A DNA stretch of 64,000 nucleotides from Sporosarcina sp. BP05 (GTDB taxonomy: Bacteria; Bacillota; Bacilli; Bacillales_A; Planococcaceae), in contig NZ_JACFTD010000009.1 in the NCBI RefSeq assembly GCF_014282005.1, forward strand, positions 48,431 to 112,430, read 5' to 3'. The position numbers were made by a program, and so were the translations under genes. The notes beneath the pieces are model-generated. The model was given only the letters and a program-made list of their open reading frames with translations, had not been told where the DNA came from and did not search any database. Positions 16,513 through 25,651 of this stretch are shown here, piece after piece; position 1 is the stretch's first letter; the number at the start of each line of letters is the position of its first letter.

Positions 16513-18060
16513 TTAAACTCCAGATAATACAACTCTATTTCTTCCTTCTGTTTTTGCTTGGTACAATGCCTTATCTACTCTGTCGTATAATTCTTCTATT
16601 GTTTCCAGATTTCCACGATAACCCCCAACACCTAAAGAAATCGTTATATAATCATTTGTTGGGGATAACGATGATGAAACAGTCGTTCGAAGCCTTTCAG
16701 CGATAACCATCGCCTCCTGAACATCCGTTTCAGCCAATAAAACAACAAATTCCTCCCCGCCCAATCTGACACACACATCGTCCCCCCGTACGATGTCGCT
16801 CATTTTTTTCGCGAGATACTTAAGTACTTCATCTCCAATATGATGGCCGTAATTGTCATTGACAACTTTGAAATGGTCGATATCAATCATAATAATAGAA
16901 AACTGTTTTTTGTCCGAAGTCCACCTTGTAGTAACTTTGTCGCCATATCTACGATTCTTTAATCCGGTAAGAGGGTCTGTGTAGGAACGTTCCTTATAAT
17001 CCTCAACCCTCAACTGCTGACTTCTCGCGTATTCATGAATTGTTTCATTTAATTGCTTAGCCTCAAAATACCATGTTGGAATGTCAGCATATTGGTTTTG
17101 CTCCTCATTATCCTTTAGTTTTGCCGAAAACATTGCCAATTTGCGCAACGGAGATGATAATCTCTCAGTCAAAATAATAGTTAACAGGAAAAAAAACAGG
17201 ACAAAAGGAAGAGCATACAAAAGCATTTTGTATATCATCCCCTTCAACGGTTTGACGCTTGTTTCATAAGGTGTTTGGGAGACAACTCCCCATCTACTCG
17301 ACTTAATGTTTGTGTAGCCGGCAAGAAATTGCTTACCTTCTGAGTTCGTAACTTTTTGTGCACCACTTTCATGTCCTAGTATTTTTTGCGCGACTTCATT
17401 CTCGTTGACTATTACCCCGATTCGTTTTGGATCCGGATGGTAAATCAACATCCCCTTATTATCGACTACCCAAACATAAGAACCGTCCGTAGCATAGTGT
17501 TCGTCGAGGATATTATTAATAATATTATCTTCCTGCAAATAAACCGTGCCGCTCAAGAAACCCAGGTATTCATTTTTTTCATTCCACAAAGGAGTGGAGA
17601 CTAAAATGAGCAATCTTCCAGTTGCAGCTTTATAAGGTACGGAGATTAGATTTCTTCTTTTAAGGAGTGCTTCTTTCGGACCCTCGGTATCGAGTTTTTT
17701 TCCTACTATGCCCAATTCCGGCGAGGTAGCAAGTACCACTCCCTCTCTACTTATAACCGATAGGGAATTAAAGTTTTTACTGCTAGTTAATAGATCTGCA
17801 AGTGTGCTAGATAATTTTTCAACGTCATCAATTTCCGCACTAATTTCGGAAGCTTTAACTTGCAAATTACTCTGCATTCCATTAAATACTTCCTCCGTCA
17901 AACGTGCCAATTTCATTGAATATACTCTGTTGATTTCTAGAGAATTATTTATCAAGTTTTCTTTTGTTACATAATAGCCAGAAAGCAACGTGATACTGAG
18001 TATGCCAATCATCGCGAATGATACGAGAAGCGTTATCCAGAATCGTAACGTTTTGATCAT
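16513..18060 (-). CDS. membrane-bound diguanylate cyclase with Cache sensor domain
   Basis: Makes the second messenger c-di-GMP in response to an extracellular signal. The order in its 515 residues is a membrane segment at about 8-30; an extracellular double-Cache-like sensor (about 35-275, with WVVDNKGMLIYHPDPKRIG); a second membrane segment at about 277-297; a linker; and a GGDEF domain from about 350. The active site reads GGEEF (434-438). The inhibitory I-site RxxD is intact five residues upstream (RGDD, 425-428), so product feedback is expected. No EAL domain is present. It is monocistronic. Confidence 0.93.
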   Translation of the reverse strand: MIKTLRFWITLLVSFAMIGILSITLLSGYYVTKENLINNSLEINRVYSMKLARLTEEVFNGMQSNLQVKASEISAEIDDVEKLSSTLADLLTSSKNFNSLSVISREGVVLATSPELGIVGKKLDTEGPKEALLKRRNLISVPYKAATGRLLILVSTPLWNEKNEYLGFLSGTVYLQEDNIINNILDEHYATDGSYVWVVDNKGMLIYHPDPKRIGVIVNENEVAQKILGHESGAQKVTNSEGKQFLAGYTNIKSSRWGVVSQTPYETSVKPLKGMIYKMLLYALPFVLFFFLLTIILTERLSSPLRKLAMFSAKLKDNEEQNQYADIPTWYFEAKQLNETIHEYARSQQLRVEDYKERSYTDPLTGLKNRRYGDKVTTRWTSDKKQFSIIMIDIDHFKVVNDNYGHHIGDEVLKYLAKKMSDIVRGDDVCVRLGGEEFVVLLAETDVQEAMVIAERLRTTVSSSLSPTNDYITISLGVGGYRGNLETIEELYDRVDKALYQAKTEGRNRVVLSGV

Positions 18061-18388
18061 ATGTATTACCTCTTCTTTAAGTTGTATTTGGTATCTATCA
18101 TTATATCGGCTATAAAGGTGACAGTTGAATCACGAACATTATTAGAAATAGAAACTAAAATATTACTAATCAGTTTAATGCAGTATGGGAGGATTCCAAT
18201 CCCCCTATATATGGTATATAATTCGAGGGATGTCCATATTTAAATTGTAACACTGTTAAATAATTAAATTTAGGTAATAAACACCATTACATTCACAATG
18301 ACGCTTCGGTGATTTTTGCAAGGTGACTTTGCTCAAACTTTAAATTTCTTCAACTATTAACTAGTAAGAGTTGAAAGACGGTGATGTA
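18061..18388. other. intergenic region, no gene seen
   Basis: Divergent promoter region between the diguanylate cyclase and the EcsB-like gene. It is AT-rich with only short broken frames and no convincing operator. The GGTGAT ribosome site of the EcsB-like gene lies at its right end. Confidence 0.5.
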
Positions 18389-19570
18389 ATGGAAGTAAAG
18401 TCAATATGGGATGAAAGATTGAAAGAGTTTTACATGGAAATCGTGAAATACTTTTCTCTTATTGCAATGGGTGTATTTTATTCCTTTATCATCTTTGGCA
18501 GTATTTCTCTATATTACTACATGAAATTTCTTCAATGGTTACCTCCCCATTTTCCAACCGAAATGATAGCATCATTCGTAATTACATTCACTTTTTTAAA
18601 GGCTAACGTTCGTACATTTGTCAAAAAAGCGGATGTTATCTATTTAATGCCAGCGGAGACAGCGTTATCCTCCTATTTTAAGAAATCGATGTTTTATAGT
18701 GCCTTTATAAATGTAATCAAATTGATAATCATGCTACTAATTATTAGCCCTTTAATAAAACAAGGGGAAATTTTCAATGCCGTATCCATTATAACTTTTT
18801 CAGGCTTAATCATCTTAAACATTCGCCTGACTTGGATTGAACAATGGCTAATTACTAAACTTCAAAAGCTCTTCCACAAAGTCATTCGATTTTCAACATT
18901 TTATACAATTATTTATTTTATGTTTACAGGTGAGTGGGCAATTTCAGTGATCTTGTTGTTTGTCAATTTCCTTCTATGGTTCTATGTATTTACTACGCAG
19001 TATAAAGGGATTAATTGGAGTTTTTTAATAAACCAAGAAGAAAAGTCCCTGTTAAAGATCTATAAATTTATTAATTTCTATATTGATGTCCCTCACCTTA
19101 AGCATTCATTTAAACGGCGGAAGCTTTTAGGTTGGTTGTTAAAAAAAGTAATAACTTATAAACTTTCTTCTTCCTACACGTACTTATTTTCACACTTATT
19201 TATCAGGTATAATGAATTTTATTATTTGTATGTGAGATTAACCTTAATCGGGATTGGCGTTAGTTACTTCTTTCCTGCTTATGGCTGGTTTGTTGCTTTT
19301 CCACTATTACTTTTATCCGGATATCAGCTACTCCCTTTACAATACTCGATAAATGACAGTTCCCGTATTTATCCCGTATCAACTAAGACACGTAAACAGT
19401 CTTTTCAAAAACTACTAATGAGCCTGTTAATCATACAACTACTTTTTTTCAACTTGGCTTCGTTTAGTCCTATTTTTGATCTAAAAGTCGTTGTACTAAT
19501 CTCCATGGAGTTGCTAGTTGCATACTGGTTTGTTTACTTTTTCGCATCGAAACGCATTTTTGTTCAGTAA
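18389..19570 (+). CDS. EcsB-like ABC transporter membrane protein
   Basis: A 393-residue polytopic membrane protein resembling EcsB, the permease partner of the EcsA ATPase in Bacillus. Features are MEVKSIWDERLKEFYMEIVKYF at the N-terminus (residues 1-22), an FVKKADVIYLMPAE motif near 75 and about eight hydrophobic segments. The ATG has GGTGA a few bases upstream; a TTG six codons earlier is rejected. In known ecs loci ecsA precedes ecsB directly. Here there is no ATPase on either side, so this is either an orphan paralogue or pairs with an ATPase encoded elsewhere. Substrate unknown. Confidence 0.75.
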   Translation: MEVKSIWDERLKEFYMEIVKYFSLIAMGVFYSFIIFGSISLYYYMKFLQWLPPHFPTEMIASFVITFTFLKANVRTFVKKADVIYLMPAETALSSYFKKSMFYSAFINVIKLIIMLLIISPLIKQGEIFNAVSIITFSGLIILNIRLTWIEQWLITKLQKLFHKVIRFSTFYTIIYFMFTGEWAISVILLFVNFLLWFYVFTTQYKGINWSFLINQEEKSLLKIYKFINFYIDVPHLKHSFKRRKLLGWLLKKVITYKLSSSYTYLFSHLFIRYNEFYYLYVRLTLIGIGVSYFFPAYGWFVAFPLLLLSGYQLLPLQYSINDSSRIYPVSTKTRKQSFQKLLMSLLIIQLLFFNLASFSPIFDLKVVVLISMELLVAYWFVYFFASKRIFVQ

Positions 19571-19583
19571 ATTTAATAACCAA

Positions 19584-19618
19584 AAAAGAAAGTGCCCATG
19601 ACTGAGCACTTTCTATTT
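19584..19618. terminator. bidirectional terminator
   Basis: AGAAAGTGC / GCACTTTCT stem flanked by A6 and ATTTTC, between convergent genes. Confidence 0.85.
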
Positions 19619-21004
19619 TCAGTTTGAAACAAATGTTGTATAGTCGGCCAAGAGTCGTGCGCCGTAACCAGTTGCAGATTTCGCGTAATATCCTGAAGCG
19701 CTGTTTTTACTCATCATGCCTGCCATATCGACATGCAACCATTTACTGTCTTTCGGTACAAAACGGCGAAGGAATAAGCCTGCTGTAATGGATCCTGCGC
19801 CGCCTAATGAACTGATGTTATTCATGTCCGCATAATCACTGTCTAAAGACTTGTCATACGCTTCGACTAGTGGCATCGGCCAGATGAAATCACCGTTTTG
19901 ATCACCAATTTTTTTCATTTGGGTAGAAAGTTCTTCATCTCCGAAAACACCACCGATTTCAGTGCCAAGCGCATTGACGATTGCACCTGTAAGCGTAGCA
20001 ATATCGACGATGTATTCCGCTTTCCACTCGCCTGCACGTATAAGGGCATCTGCTAAAATGAGACGACCTTCCGCGTCGGTATTGCCGACTTGTACTGTCA
20101 ATCCATTTTTGTAGGTGATGACTTCACCTGGTAAGACAGATGTGTTATCTGGCATGTTTTCCACGATTGGAATAAGTGCCACGACATTTACTTTTGCTTT
20201 CGATTTCGCAAGCAATGTGAGTGCACCGGAAACGGCAGCTGCTCCACCCATATCCATGCGCATATCACTTAAGTCTTTCCCGCTCTTCAAGCTGATGCCG
20301 CCTGTATCGAATGTCACGCCTTTACCGACGAGTACCACAAGCGGTTTCGACGCATCACCTTTGTAGACTAATTCAACGAATGAAGGCTTGTAGATACTAC
20401 CACGAGCGACTGTCAGCACGCCGTTCATTTCCATTTCCTCAAGTTGATTTTTGTCAAAGACATTCACTTCGACGTCAGTACCTTCAAAATTTTTCTTCAG
20501 TACTTCTGGGAACGTTTCTGGATTTAAGACGTTGGACAGTTCATTCATCAAGTCGCGCGAGAACGCAGTTGCGGCCGCACGAATCTTGCCTGCTTCGACG
20601 AACGGCTTTGCTTCTTCTCCGACTACATGAAGTTCAGTTTGGAATGCTGTGACCTCCGATTTGTATGTAACAAACTGGTATGCCCCTAGTTCCCACCCTT
20701 CTGCAAATGCTGTTAGGACAGATTCTTTATCCAACTTTGCGTAAGCATGCGAAAGAATTTCTGATTCAATAATTGCTGATTCGGCTTTTTGAGCGCTTAC
20801 ATCACGAGCAATATTCCCCGCTGTTGCTCGAACTTTTTCAAGTGTCGCCTCTTTTTCTTTGCACTCTTTTACTACAATATAATGCGTTTCATCGATTAAT
20901 ACAGAACTATGCCCCGCCTTTTGATTGGCTACAAATTGTTTGATTGCAGCATTTTCCGAAACAATTGGATCGTTCGCAAAAATAACTTTTACTTCATTAG
21001 ACAT
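19619..21004 (-). CDS. pepA: leucyl aminopeptidase (M17 family)
   Basis: A cytosolic dizinc aminopeptidase that removes N-terminal residues from peptides. The 461-residue protein has a divergent N-terminal domain and a well-conserved catalytic half. Metal and catalytic residues are visible in LVGKGVTFDTGGISLK, DMGGAAAVSGAL and the family signature NTDAEGRLILADAL. LTGAIVNALG and GAGSITAGLFLRRF also fit. It is monocistronic, ending at a shared terminator. Family enzymes form hexamers, and in some bacteria PepA doubles as a DNA-binding protein; nothing here indicates that second role. Confidence 0.95.
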   Translation of the reverse strand: MSNEVKVIFANDPIVSENAAIKQFVANQKAGHSSVLIDETHYIVVKECKEKEATLEKVRATAGNIARDVSAQKAESAIIESEILSHAYAKLDKESVLTAFAEGWELGAYQFVTYKSEVTAFQTELHVVGEEAKPFVEAGKIRAAATAFSRDLMNELSNVLNPETFPEVLKKNFEGTDVEVNVFDKNQLEEMEMNGVLTVARGSIYKPSFVELVYKGDASKPLVVLVGKGVTFDTGGISLKSGKDLSDMRMDMGGAAAVSGALTLLAKSKAKVNVVALIPIVENMPDNTSVLPGEVITYKNGLTVQVGNTDAEGRLILADALIRAGEWKAEYIVDIATLTGAIVNALGTEIGGVFGDEELSTQMKKIGDQNGDFIWPMPLVEAYDKSLDSDYADMNNISSLGGAGSITAGLFLRRFVPKDSKWLHVDMAGMMSKNSASGYYAKSATGYGARLLADYTTFVSN

Positions 21005-21327
21005 ATGAATTCCCCCCGGATAAATTATTTCGACTTCTAAAATAGTTTATCACAAGTTGTCCAACTTCAACGAATTATCTTTTTATAAAAGAAACCAAAC
21101 GCCTATCTCCATGAACTGAGCGAAGCCGCCTTACAAAGGCTAGCGTATTCAACTGGATTTATTATTTCAACTTATCTATATAGTCGGCACTTAAGAAATA
21201 GATTGTTCTTCCTACACCGCTTTGTCTCTTGGTGATGGCCTCACGCTAGATTTGTACGTTATACGGGTGAGAAATACCACCTAGTTAATTCTAAATTAGC
21301 AGTGCAGAATATATAGTTAATCCAATA
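21005..21327. other. intergenic region, no gene seen
   Basis: This gap of more than 300 bases lies between two minus-strand genes. Only short frames are present. GCGAAGCCGCCTTACAAAGG near 21119 faintly resembles the left end of the GC-rich repeat at 63232 and may be a decayed copy, but it is too short to claim. Confidence 0.4.
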
Positions 21328-23040
21328 CTAATAACCCTTCCACTGATCTTTGTCGGCTGATTGCTCTCCAATCCCTTCCCACTCACGTAAACGCGTGAAA
21401 TGTTGCGCTAGGCCATTTGCTGTTTCCGTTATTCTTGCCGGATAGTCAAGTATTTCAAGAAGCCTGATTGCATTCCTTGTTAGTGAAGGACCTGGATGGA
21501 CCGTATAATCAAACTGGATTTCACCGTTTTCAATCGATTCTCGGAAGTGATGATTTGTATACCGATGCTTTGCCATTTCGGTCAGTTCTATATCATGAGA
21601 TGCAACCACATTGATGCCATTATTTGCAGAAAGCCACTCCATCATTGCAGCAGATGCAGCAATCCGCTCTATCGTATTTGTTCCTTTCAATATCTCATCT
21701 ATAAAGGAGATGCATGGCTTTTCTTCCTCAATCAACTGAATAATTCGTTTGAGCGATTTAATTTCGGCGATAAAATAACTATCCCCATCTAATACATTGT
21801 CCTGTATCGCCATAGATGTCACGATAAAGCTCGGTTTCATCATCCATTTTTCCGCCAATGCCGTATTGATAGTCTGTGCCAAAATCGCATTAATAGCGAT
21901 TGCTTTAATGTACGTTGACTTTCCGGATGCGTTGGAGCCAGTAATCAACGTACATTTGCCAAGGGTCGATGTATTTGTAACTGGCTTATCAATAAGTGGG
22001 TGAGCCATATTACCGAATGAAATTTCTTCTTTACCAATAAAAATAGGCGTACAATATGTATCAAGCGATTTACGGTAAAACCCGACGGCAATCGCAGCAT
22101 CGAGTTCACCAATACGCTCCCAAACTTTACGGTACTCCTCTTTATGATTGGATACCGTTTTGATGATTTTATTATAAGAAATGAAATCCAATAAGAATAA
22201 GATTCGAATGTACTCAAAAATAAAATCAAATTCTCCGCCGCCTTCTTTTCCAAAAGCAACAATTTTTGTCAACGTCAATACTTTTTTAATAGGTTGTACC
22301 TGTTGTTTGAATTCCTTTGCATATCTTGTGAATTCAGGATGTTTGACGGACGCTAGGCTTTTTGCAGCATGAATGATGGCTGCTACATACGAGACGGCAA
22401 ACAGTTCATTTTCTAACATCGATTTATTTCGATAGTAAATGATTGTATTGAGTAGAAATGATCCTAAAATAAGCATAATCCCGTATTTCAGACTAGAAAA
22501 CATCAGGGTGAATGACACGATTGGCAGTACACCCAATAGAATATAAATAGATGCATGTTTAATTTTATTGCCTTGGTTCTCGTGAAAAAATGATGATGAA
22601 TTTGTATAATTTCTTTTTCCTAGACCTGACAATATCAGAAGAAGCTCTTCCCTTAATTCCTGATTGCTTGCCAATAAGGTATAAAGTTCCTCATTATTTT
22701 GCACCTGTACAAGGGATGGGTTGATATCTCTAAGCTGATTGAATAAGTATTCTGACCCTACAGTGGACTGTGTATAATTGAGCTTTTTGAAAACTTCATT
22801 CATCGTTAAGTCATCCCACGTCAATTGATCTACGCCATCATACCCTAATTTACTGCTTTTCTTGTTTTCCCAGTAAGATGAAACTGTTTGGAAACTCTCA
22901 CTAGCCGCGTGGAAGCGCCCCGATTCCCATTCTTTCCGGAACTTTTTAAGTTTCTTGTTGTTTTTCGTTAGGAAATGATAAACGATAAAAACGACCACTA
23001 GTAGTATGATAATGATTAAAGAATTCACCACTTTAACCAC
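21328..23040 (-). CDS. membrane-anchored MutS-like ATPase
   Basis: A 570-residue protein carrying only the MutS core/clamp and ATPase region, without the mismatch-recognition domains. The ATPase part is complete: Walker A TGSNASGKST (367-376), Walker B CISFIDE (442-448), the signature-like KGTNTIERIA segment and VVASHDIEL. Unlike repair MutS, it has an N-terminal membrane segment (about 6-23) and a hydrophobic hairpin around 168-205. Membrane-anchored MutS-like proteins are widespread in Firmicutes but their job is unknown; a role in mismatch repair is unlikely without the N-terminal domain. It is divergently arranged with a DNA alkylation-repair-like gene. Confidence 0.85.
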   Translation of the reverse strand: MVKVVNSLIIIILLVVVFIVYHFLTKNNKKLKKFRKEWESGRFHAASESFQTVSSYWENKKSSKLGYDGVDQLTWDDLTMNEVFKKLNYTQSTVGSEYLFNQLRDINPSLVQVQNNEELYTLLASNQELREELLLILSGLGKRNYTNSSSFFHENQGNKIKHASIYILLGVLPIVSFTLMFSSLKYGIMLILGSFLLNTIIYYRNKSMLENELFAVSYVAAIIHAAKSLASVKHPEFTRYAKEFKQQVQPIKKVLTLTKIVAFGKEGGGEFDFIFEYIRILFLLDFISYNKIIKTVSNHKEEYRKVWERIGELDAAIAVGFYRKSLDTYCTPIFIGKEEISFGNMAHPLIDKPVTNTSTLGKCTLITGSNASGKSTYIKAIAINAILAQTINTALAEKWMMKPSFIVTSMAIQDNVLDGDSYFIAEIKSLKRIIQLIEEEKPCISFIDEILKGTNTIERIAASAAMMEWLSANNGINVVASHDIELTEMAKHRYTNHHFRESIENGEIQFDYTVHPGPSLTRNAIRLLEILDYPARITETANGLAQHFTRLREWEGIGEQSADKDQWKGY

Positions 23041-23175
23041 CCCCTTCTTTATATGCCTTATTATGTAATACGTTTAAAAAGATTGAAAGTTTCAGTTTTT
23101 TGTTTTATTATCATTCTCGGCCTTTTATCATATTTGTGGCACTTTTCTTACTCAAACCTTCTGGAGGTAATTACA

Positions 23176-23850
23176 TTGAAAAAAGTATGGAATCATCAAG
23201 GAATTATTGAAAAATTTGAAGCGAATCGCAACGAGGAACTAGCTGGACCGATGACTGCCTATATGAAAGGTCATTTCCCTTTCCTCGGCATCAAGAGTCC
23301 ACTTCGTAAGCAATTATTAAAAGAGCAGTTTGCGGAATGCGCGTTGCCTGAACCTGGACAACTTTTTAACGAGGTATGGAAACTATATAATCTTCCAGAG
23401 CGGGAGTACCAATATGCAGCATTTGCTCTGATTGAGAAAATGAAAAAGCATCTAACAACAGAAGATTTCCCTGCTTTACTTCAATTGATCGAAACGAAGT
23501 CATGGTGGGATAGTGTCGATTCGATTGCTCCTCATTTTGTTGGTCGCATTGTAAAACTTGATCGCGATTACGGCGAAAAAATCATGCTGGGGTGGTCTCT
23601 TTCTAACAATATGTGGACAAACCGTTCTGCGATTCTTCATCAACTAAAATTCAAACAAGAGACGGATACGGATTTATTATTCGAGATTATCAAACAACAT
23701 TCTAGTTCAGGTGAATTCTTCATCCAAAAAGCGATTGGTTGGGCTTTACGGGAATATGCCAAGACGAATCCGGATTGCATAAAATCATTTGTGGATAGCC
23801 ATCCTTTAAAACCACTTAGTAAAAGAGAAGCTCTGAAACACTTTAAGTAA
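23176..23850 (+). CDS. DNA alkylation repair (AlkD-like HEAT-repeat) protein
   Basis: A 224-residue all-helical HEAT-like protein of the AlkC/AlkD glycosylase superfamily, which removes 3-methyladenine or 7-methylguanine type lesions. The start is TTG (reading MKKVWNHQGIIEKF), because GGAGG lies eight bases upstream and the longer frame adds an unrelated hydrophobic stretch. GHFPFLGIKSPLRKQ near residue 35, the FALIEKM helix, WWDSVDSIAPH (with the aspartate typical of AlkD) and FIQKAIGWALREYAK are characteristic. A terminator follows. Confidence 0.85.
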   Translation: MKKVWNHQGIIEKFEANRNEELAGPMTAYMKGHFPFLGIKSPLRKQLLKEQFAECALPEPGQLFNEVWKLYNLPEREYQYAAFALIEKMKKHLTTEDFPALLQLIETKSWWDSVDSIAPHFVGRIVKLDRDYGEKIMLGWSLSNNMWTNRSAILHQLKFKQETDTDLLFEIIKQHSSSGEFFIQKAIGWALREYAKTNPDCIKSFVDSHPLKPLSKREALKHFK

Positions 23851-23912
23851 TAGTAATAAGACTTTTGAATTATGTACACACAGCTAAAAAAATTCCAGCT
23901 AAAGTCAAAGTC

Positions 23913-23953
23913 TAAAACACAAGTGGTATCATTCACTTGTGTTTTATATTTTT
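23913..23953 (+). terminator. terminator of the AlkD-like gene
   Basis: AAAACACAAGTG / CACTTGTGTTTT stem followed by ATATTTTT. Confidence 0.85.
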
Positions 23954-23986
23954 AATAGTTATTCAAAACCGTTTTTTTATGTCAAT

Positions 23987-24060
23987 GTTTCACTAAACTG
24001 CATCTTAAGTTGAATAAAAACAGGGTGCTTAACCCCTACTTGAAGTAAAGCACCCGTTAG
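23987..24060 (-). repeat. dispersed cassette-boundary repeat, complete copy 1 (also acts as terminator)
   Basis: On the minus strand it begins CTAACGGGTGCTTTA, whose TAA is the stop codon of the preceding small gene. It contains a hairpin GGGTGCTT...AAGCACCC followed by TGTTTTTATTC, a good intrinsic terminator, and ends AACTTAAGATGCAGTTTAGT. The same left end, central hairpin and right end recur at 62286-62370. Partial copies are at 24441-24476 and 62826-62842. Confidence 0.6.
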
Positions 24061-24380
24061 TTTGTATTTTTTATTATTTCATCATAATACTCTTTCGGAT
24101 TAGAGATATTGTTATCAATGAAAAACCTTGCATTTTGTTTGAACATATCAATGTAAGAGTCTTTATCCATACTTAATTCGCCCAACTCATCAACATCACC
24201 CTCAACTTGTACAGTTTCGGTTTTTATATCTACGATAACAGTCATATATGTTTCATCATTGTATATTACAATACAGGTTACTTGCTTTTTCACTAAATCA
24301 ACTTGCGGAAATTCGTGACGTACACCTGTGGCTTTAAATATTGTATATCCAACATTAGATTCATTTGAATTATTCTCCAT
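24057..24380 (-). CDS. small hypothetical protein flanked by dispersed repeats
   Basis: A 107-residue acidic soluble protein (MENNSNESNVGYTIFKATG) with an alternating beta pattern (VTCIVIYNDETYMTVIVDIK) then a charged helical end. AAGGA lies 10 bases before the ATG; a GTG three codons earlier is too close to it. There is no recognised domain. Its stop codon is embedded in the left end of one dispersed repeat, and a half copy of the same repeat lies about 60 bases upstream of its start. The gene is therefore packaged between repeat ends, like the small gene at 62424. Confidence 0.65.
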   Translation of the reverse strand: MENNSNESNVGYTIFKATGVRHEFPQVDLVKKQVTCIVIYNDETYMTVIVDIKTETVQVEGDVDELGELSMDKDSYIDMFKQNARFFIDNNISNPKEYYDEIIKNTN

Positions 24381-24440
24381 TTTCAACACATCCTTAATAA
24401 AACTAATTTACTCATATTCTAAATAGGAAGTTAAGTGTGT

Positions 24441-24476
24441 CCTTATTTTACTAACCTGCTCGTTAGGTAAAGTAAG
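24441..24476 (-). repeat. dispersed repeat, right half only
   Basis: On the minus strand CTTTACCTAACGAGCAGGTTAG, with inner dyad CTAAC/GTTAG, lies between two small genes. It matches ACTAACGAAGCAGGTTAGTT at 62341-62360. The left-half word CTAACGGGTGCTTTA is absent on its 5' side. Confidence 0.55.
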
Positions 24477-24492
24477 AAATTACTCGACTCCA

Positions 24493-25107
24493 TTACTTAC
24501 TATGAAACTTCAATCTTCTTTCATCAAAAGTTTTTTCATCTTCGGTTCCAAATCCGTAACCATCAAAAATAATTGAATTTACTGGAACTAGCGGAGTTAA
24601 TGCGATTTTCCAATTACCATCTTCCAATACAAGAACCACTAAGAAATAATTAACCCCATTTATGTGATACTCATTTTCGTGATAAACCTTATAATCAACC
24701 GCAACATAAAACGCCCTTTTAATACTGTACTTATCCATATAACGATTCGGTAAATAATTTTCAGCATAATCATATGGTAGCTCTTTCCACTTTATTAATC
24801 GAGCTTTTCTAATATTGAGTAAACCTAACTTTTTTTCCTGGTTTTCTTCATCATCCATAAAACTTTTCATTTCATTTGCTTCTTCCTTAACATACCACTT
24901 ATCTACATTAATCCATCGATTTGCATTTATATCATTAAAATAGCCAGCGATTACTTTTATTGCAGATTTATACCTAACTTCAGTGGAGCTTTCGCGGATT
25001 GAAGGAGAAGTATTGTTGGGATTCGCAATTACTGTTCCATAATTCAACCCACAAATTAATATACTAATTAAAACCAACAGAAGAGGGCCACTTTTATTCA
25101 ATATCAT
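24493..25107 (-). CDS. secreted hypothetical protein
   Basis: A 204-residue protein with an N-terminal export signal (hydrophobic LLLVLISILICGLNYGTVIA, residues 8-27) and no lipobox at a suitable place. The exported part is mixed alpha/beta (AIKVIAGYFNDINANRW; YFLVVLVLEDGNWKIALTPL), reminiscent of NTF2-like or DUF4829-type secreted proteins of Bacilli, but I cannot assign a family. The ATG is preceded by GGGG a few bases upstream; a GTG one codon earlier overlaps that site. The AT-rich codon use matches the next small gene. Confidence 0.65.
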   Translation of the reverse strand: MILNKSGPLLLVLISILICGLNYGTVIANPNNTSPSIRESSTEVRYKSAIKVIAGYFNDINANRWINVDKWYVKEEANEMKSFMDDEENQEKKLGLLNIRKARLIKWKELPYDYAENYLPNRYMDKYSIKRAFYVAVDYKVYHENEYHINGVNYFLVVLVLEDGNWKIALTPLVPVNSIIFDGYGFGTEDEKTFDERRLKFHSK

Positions 25108-25327
25108 CACCCCAAATCATATTTGGGTTTAGTTTATGCAGTTCAGTTAAAACAATCCGTTGTAATTCAATGTTTTCTCCCCATCAACCGAACCCGTTAA
25201 AAAATCAAGTGCTTTTTGATATCCAGTACCTTGCAATGAACAATACCTTATGATATATTGTTGTCAACGAGTACTTTATATACGCCAGTACTGTTCATTA
25301 ATTACTAGCGGAAGGAGTGTGTGTGAA

Positions 25328-25651
25328 GTGAATGTGCAATTCAAAAAAGGCGTGCTGAATTTATGCGTGCTTGTTCTTCTCGATAAGCAAGATCGCTATG
25401 GTTACGAGCTTGTGCAAAAGATTTCCGATCAAATTTCCATTTCTGAGGGATCAGTTTATCCCCTGTTGCGACGTTTAACGAAAGAAGGTTATTTCACGAC
25501 CTATTTGCAGGAATCAACGGAAGGACCTCCCCGTAAGTATTATAAATTGACGGATGCGGGTCGTACCTATCTTCACGACCAATTATCGGAGTGGAAAAAT
25601 TTCACGGATGGCGTCAATACATTAATCGAGGAGGGTGTACAGAATGACTGA
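25328..25651 (+). CDS. PadR-family transcriptional regulator
   Basis: A 107-residue winged-helix regulator. The motif order GVLNLCVLVLLDKQDRYGYELV, then ISEGSVYPLLRRLTKEGY and PPRKYYKLTDAGRTYL is the PadR DNA-binding domain, with a short C-terminal dimerisation helix as in the small PadR-s2 subclass. The start is a GTG with AAGGAG ten bases upstream; another GTG two codons later is possible. Its last codons overlap the next gene by eight bases (ATGACTGA), the standard layout for PadR plus HAAS/DUF1700 pairs. An AGTACT sequence occurs twice upstream (about 25270 and 25288) and could be part of an operator. Confidence 0.9.
   Translation: MNVQFKKGVLNLCVLVLLDKQDRYGYELVQKISDQISISEGSVYPLLRRLTKEGYFTTYLQESTEGPPRKYYKLTDAGRTYLHDQLSEWKNFTDGVNTLIEEGVQND

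Noticed and set aside
23053..23175. 41-residue hydrophobic N-terminal extension of the AlkD-like protein
   Set aside because: It has no ribosome site and AlkD-like proteins are cytosolic; the TTG at 23176 with GGAGG upstream explains the start.
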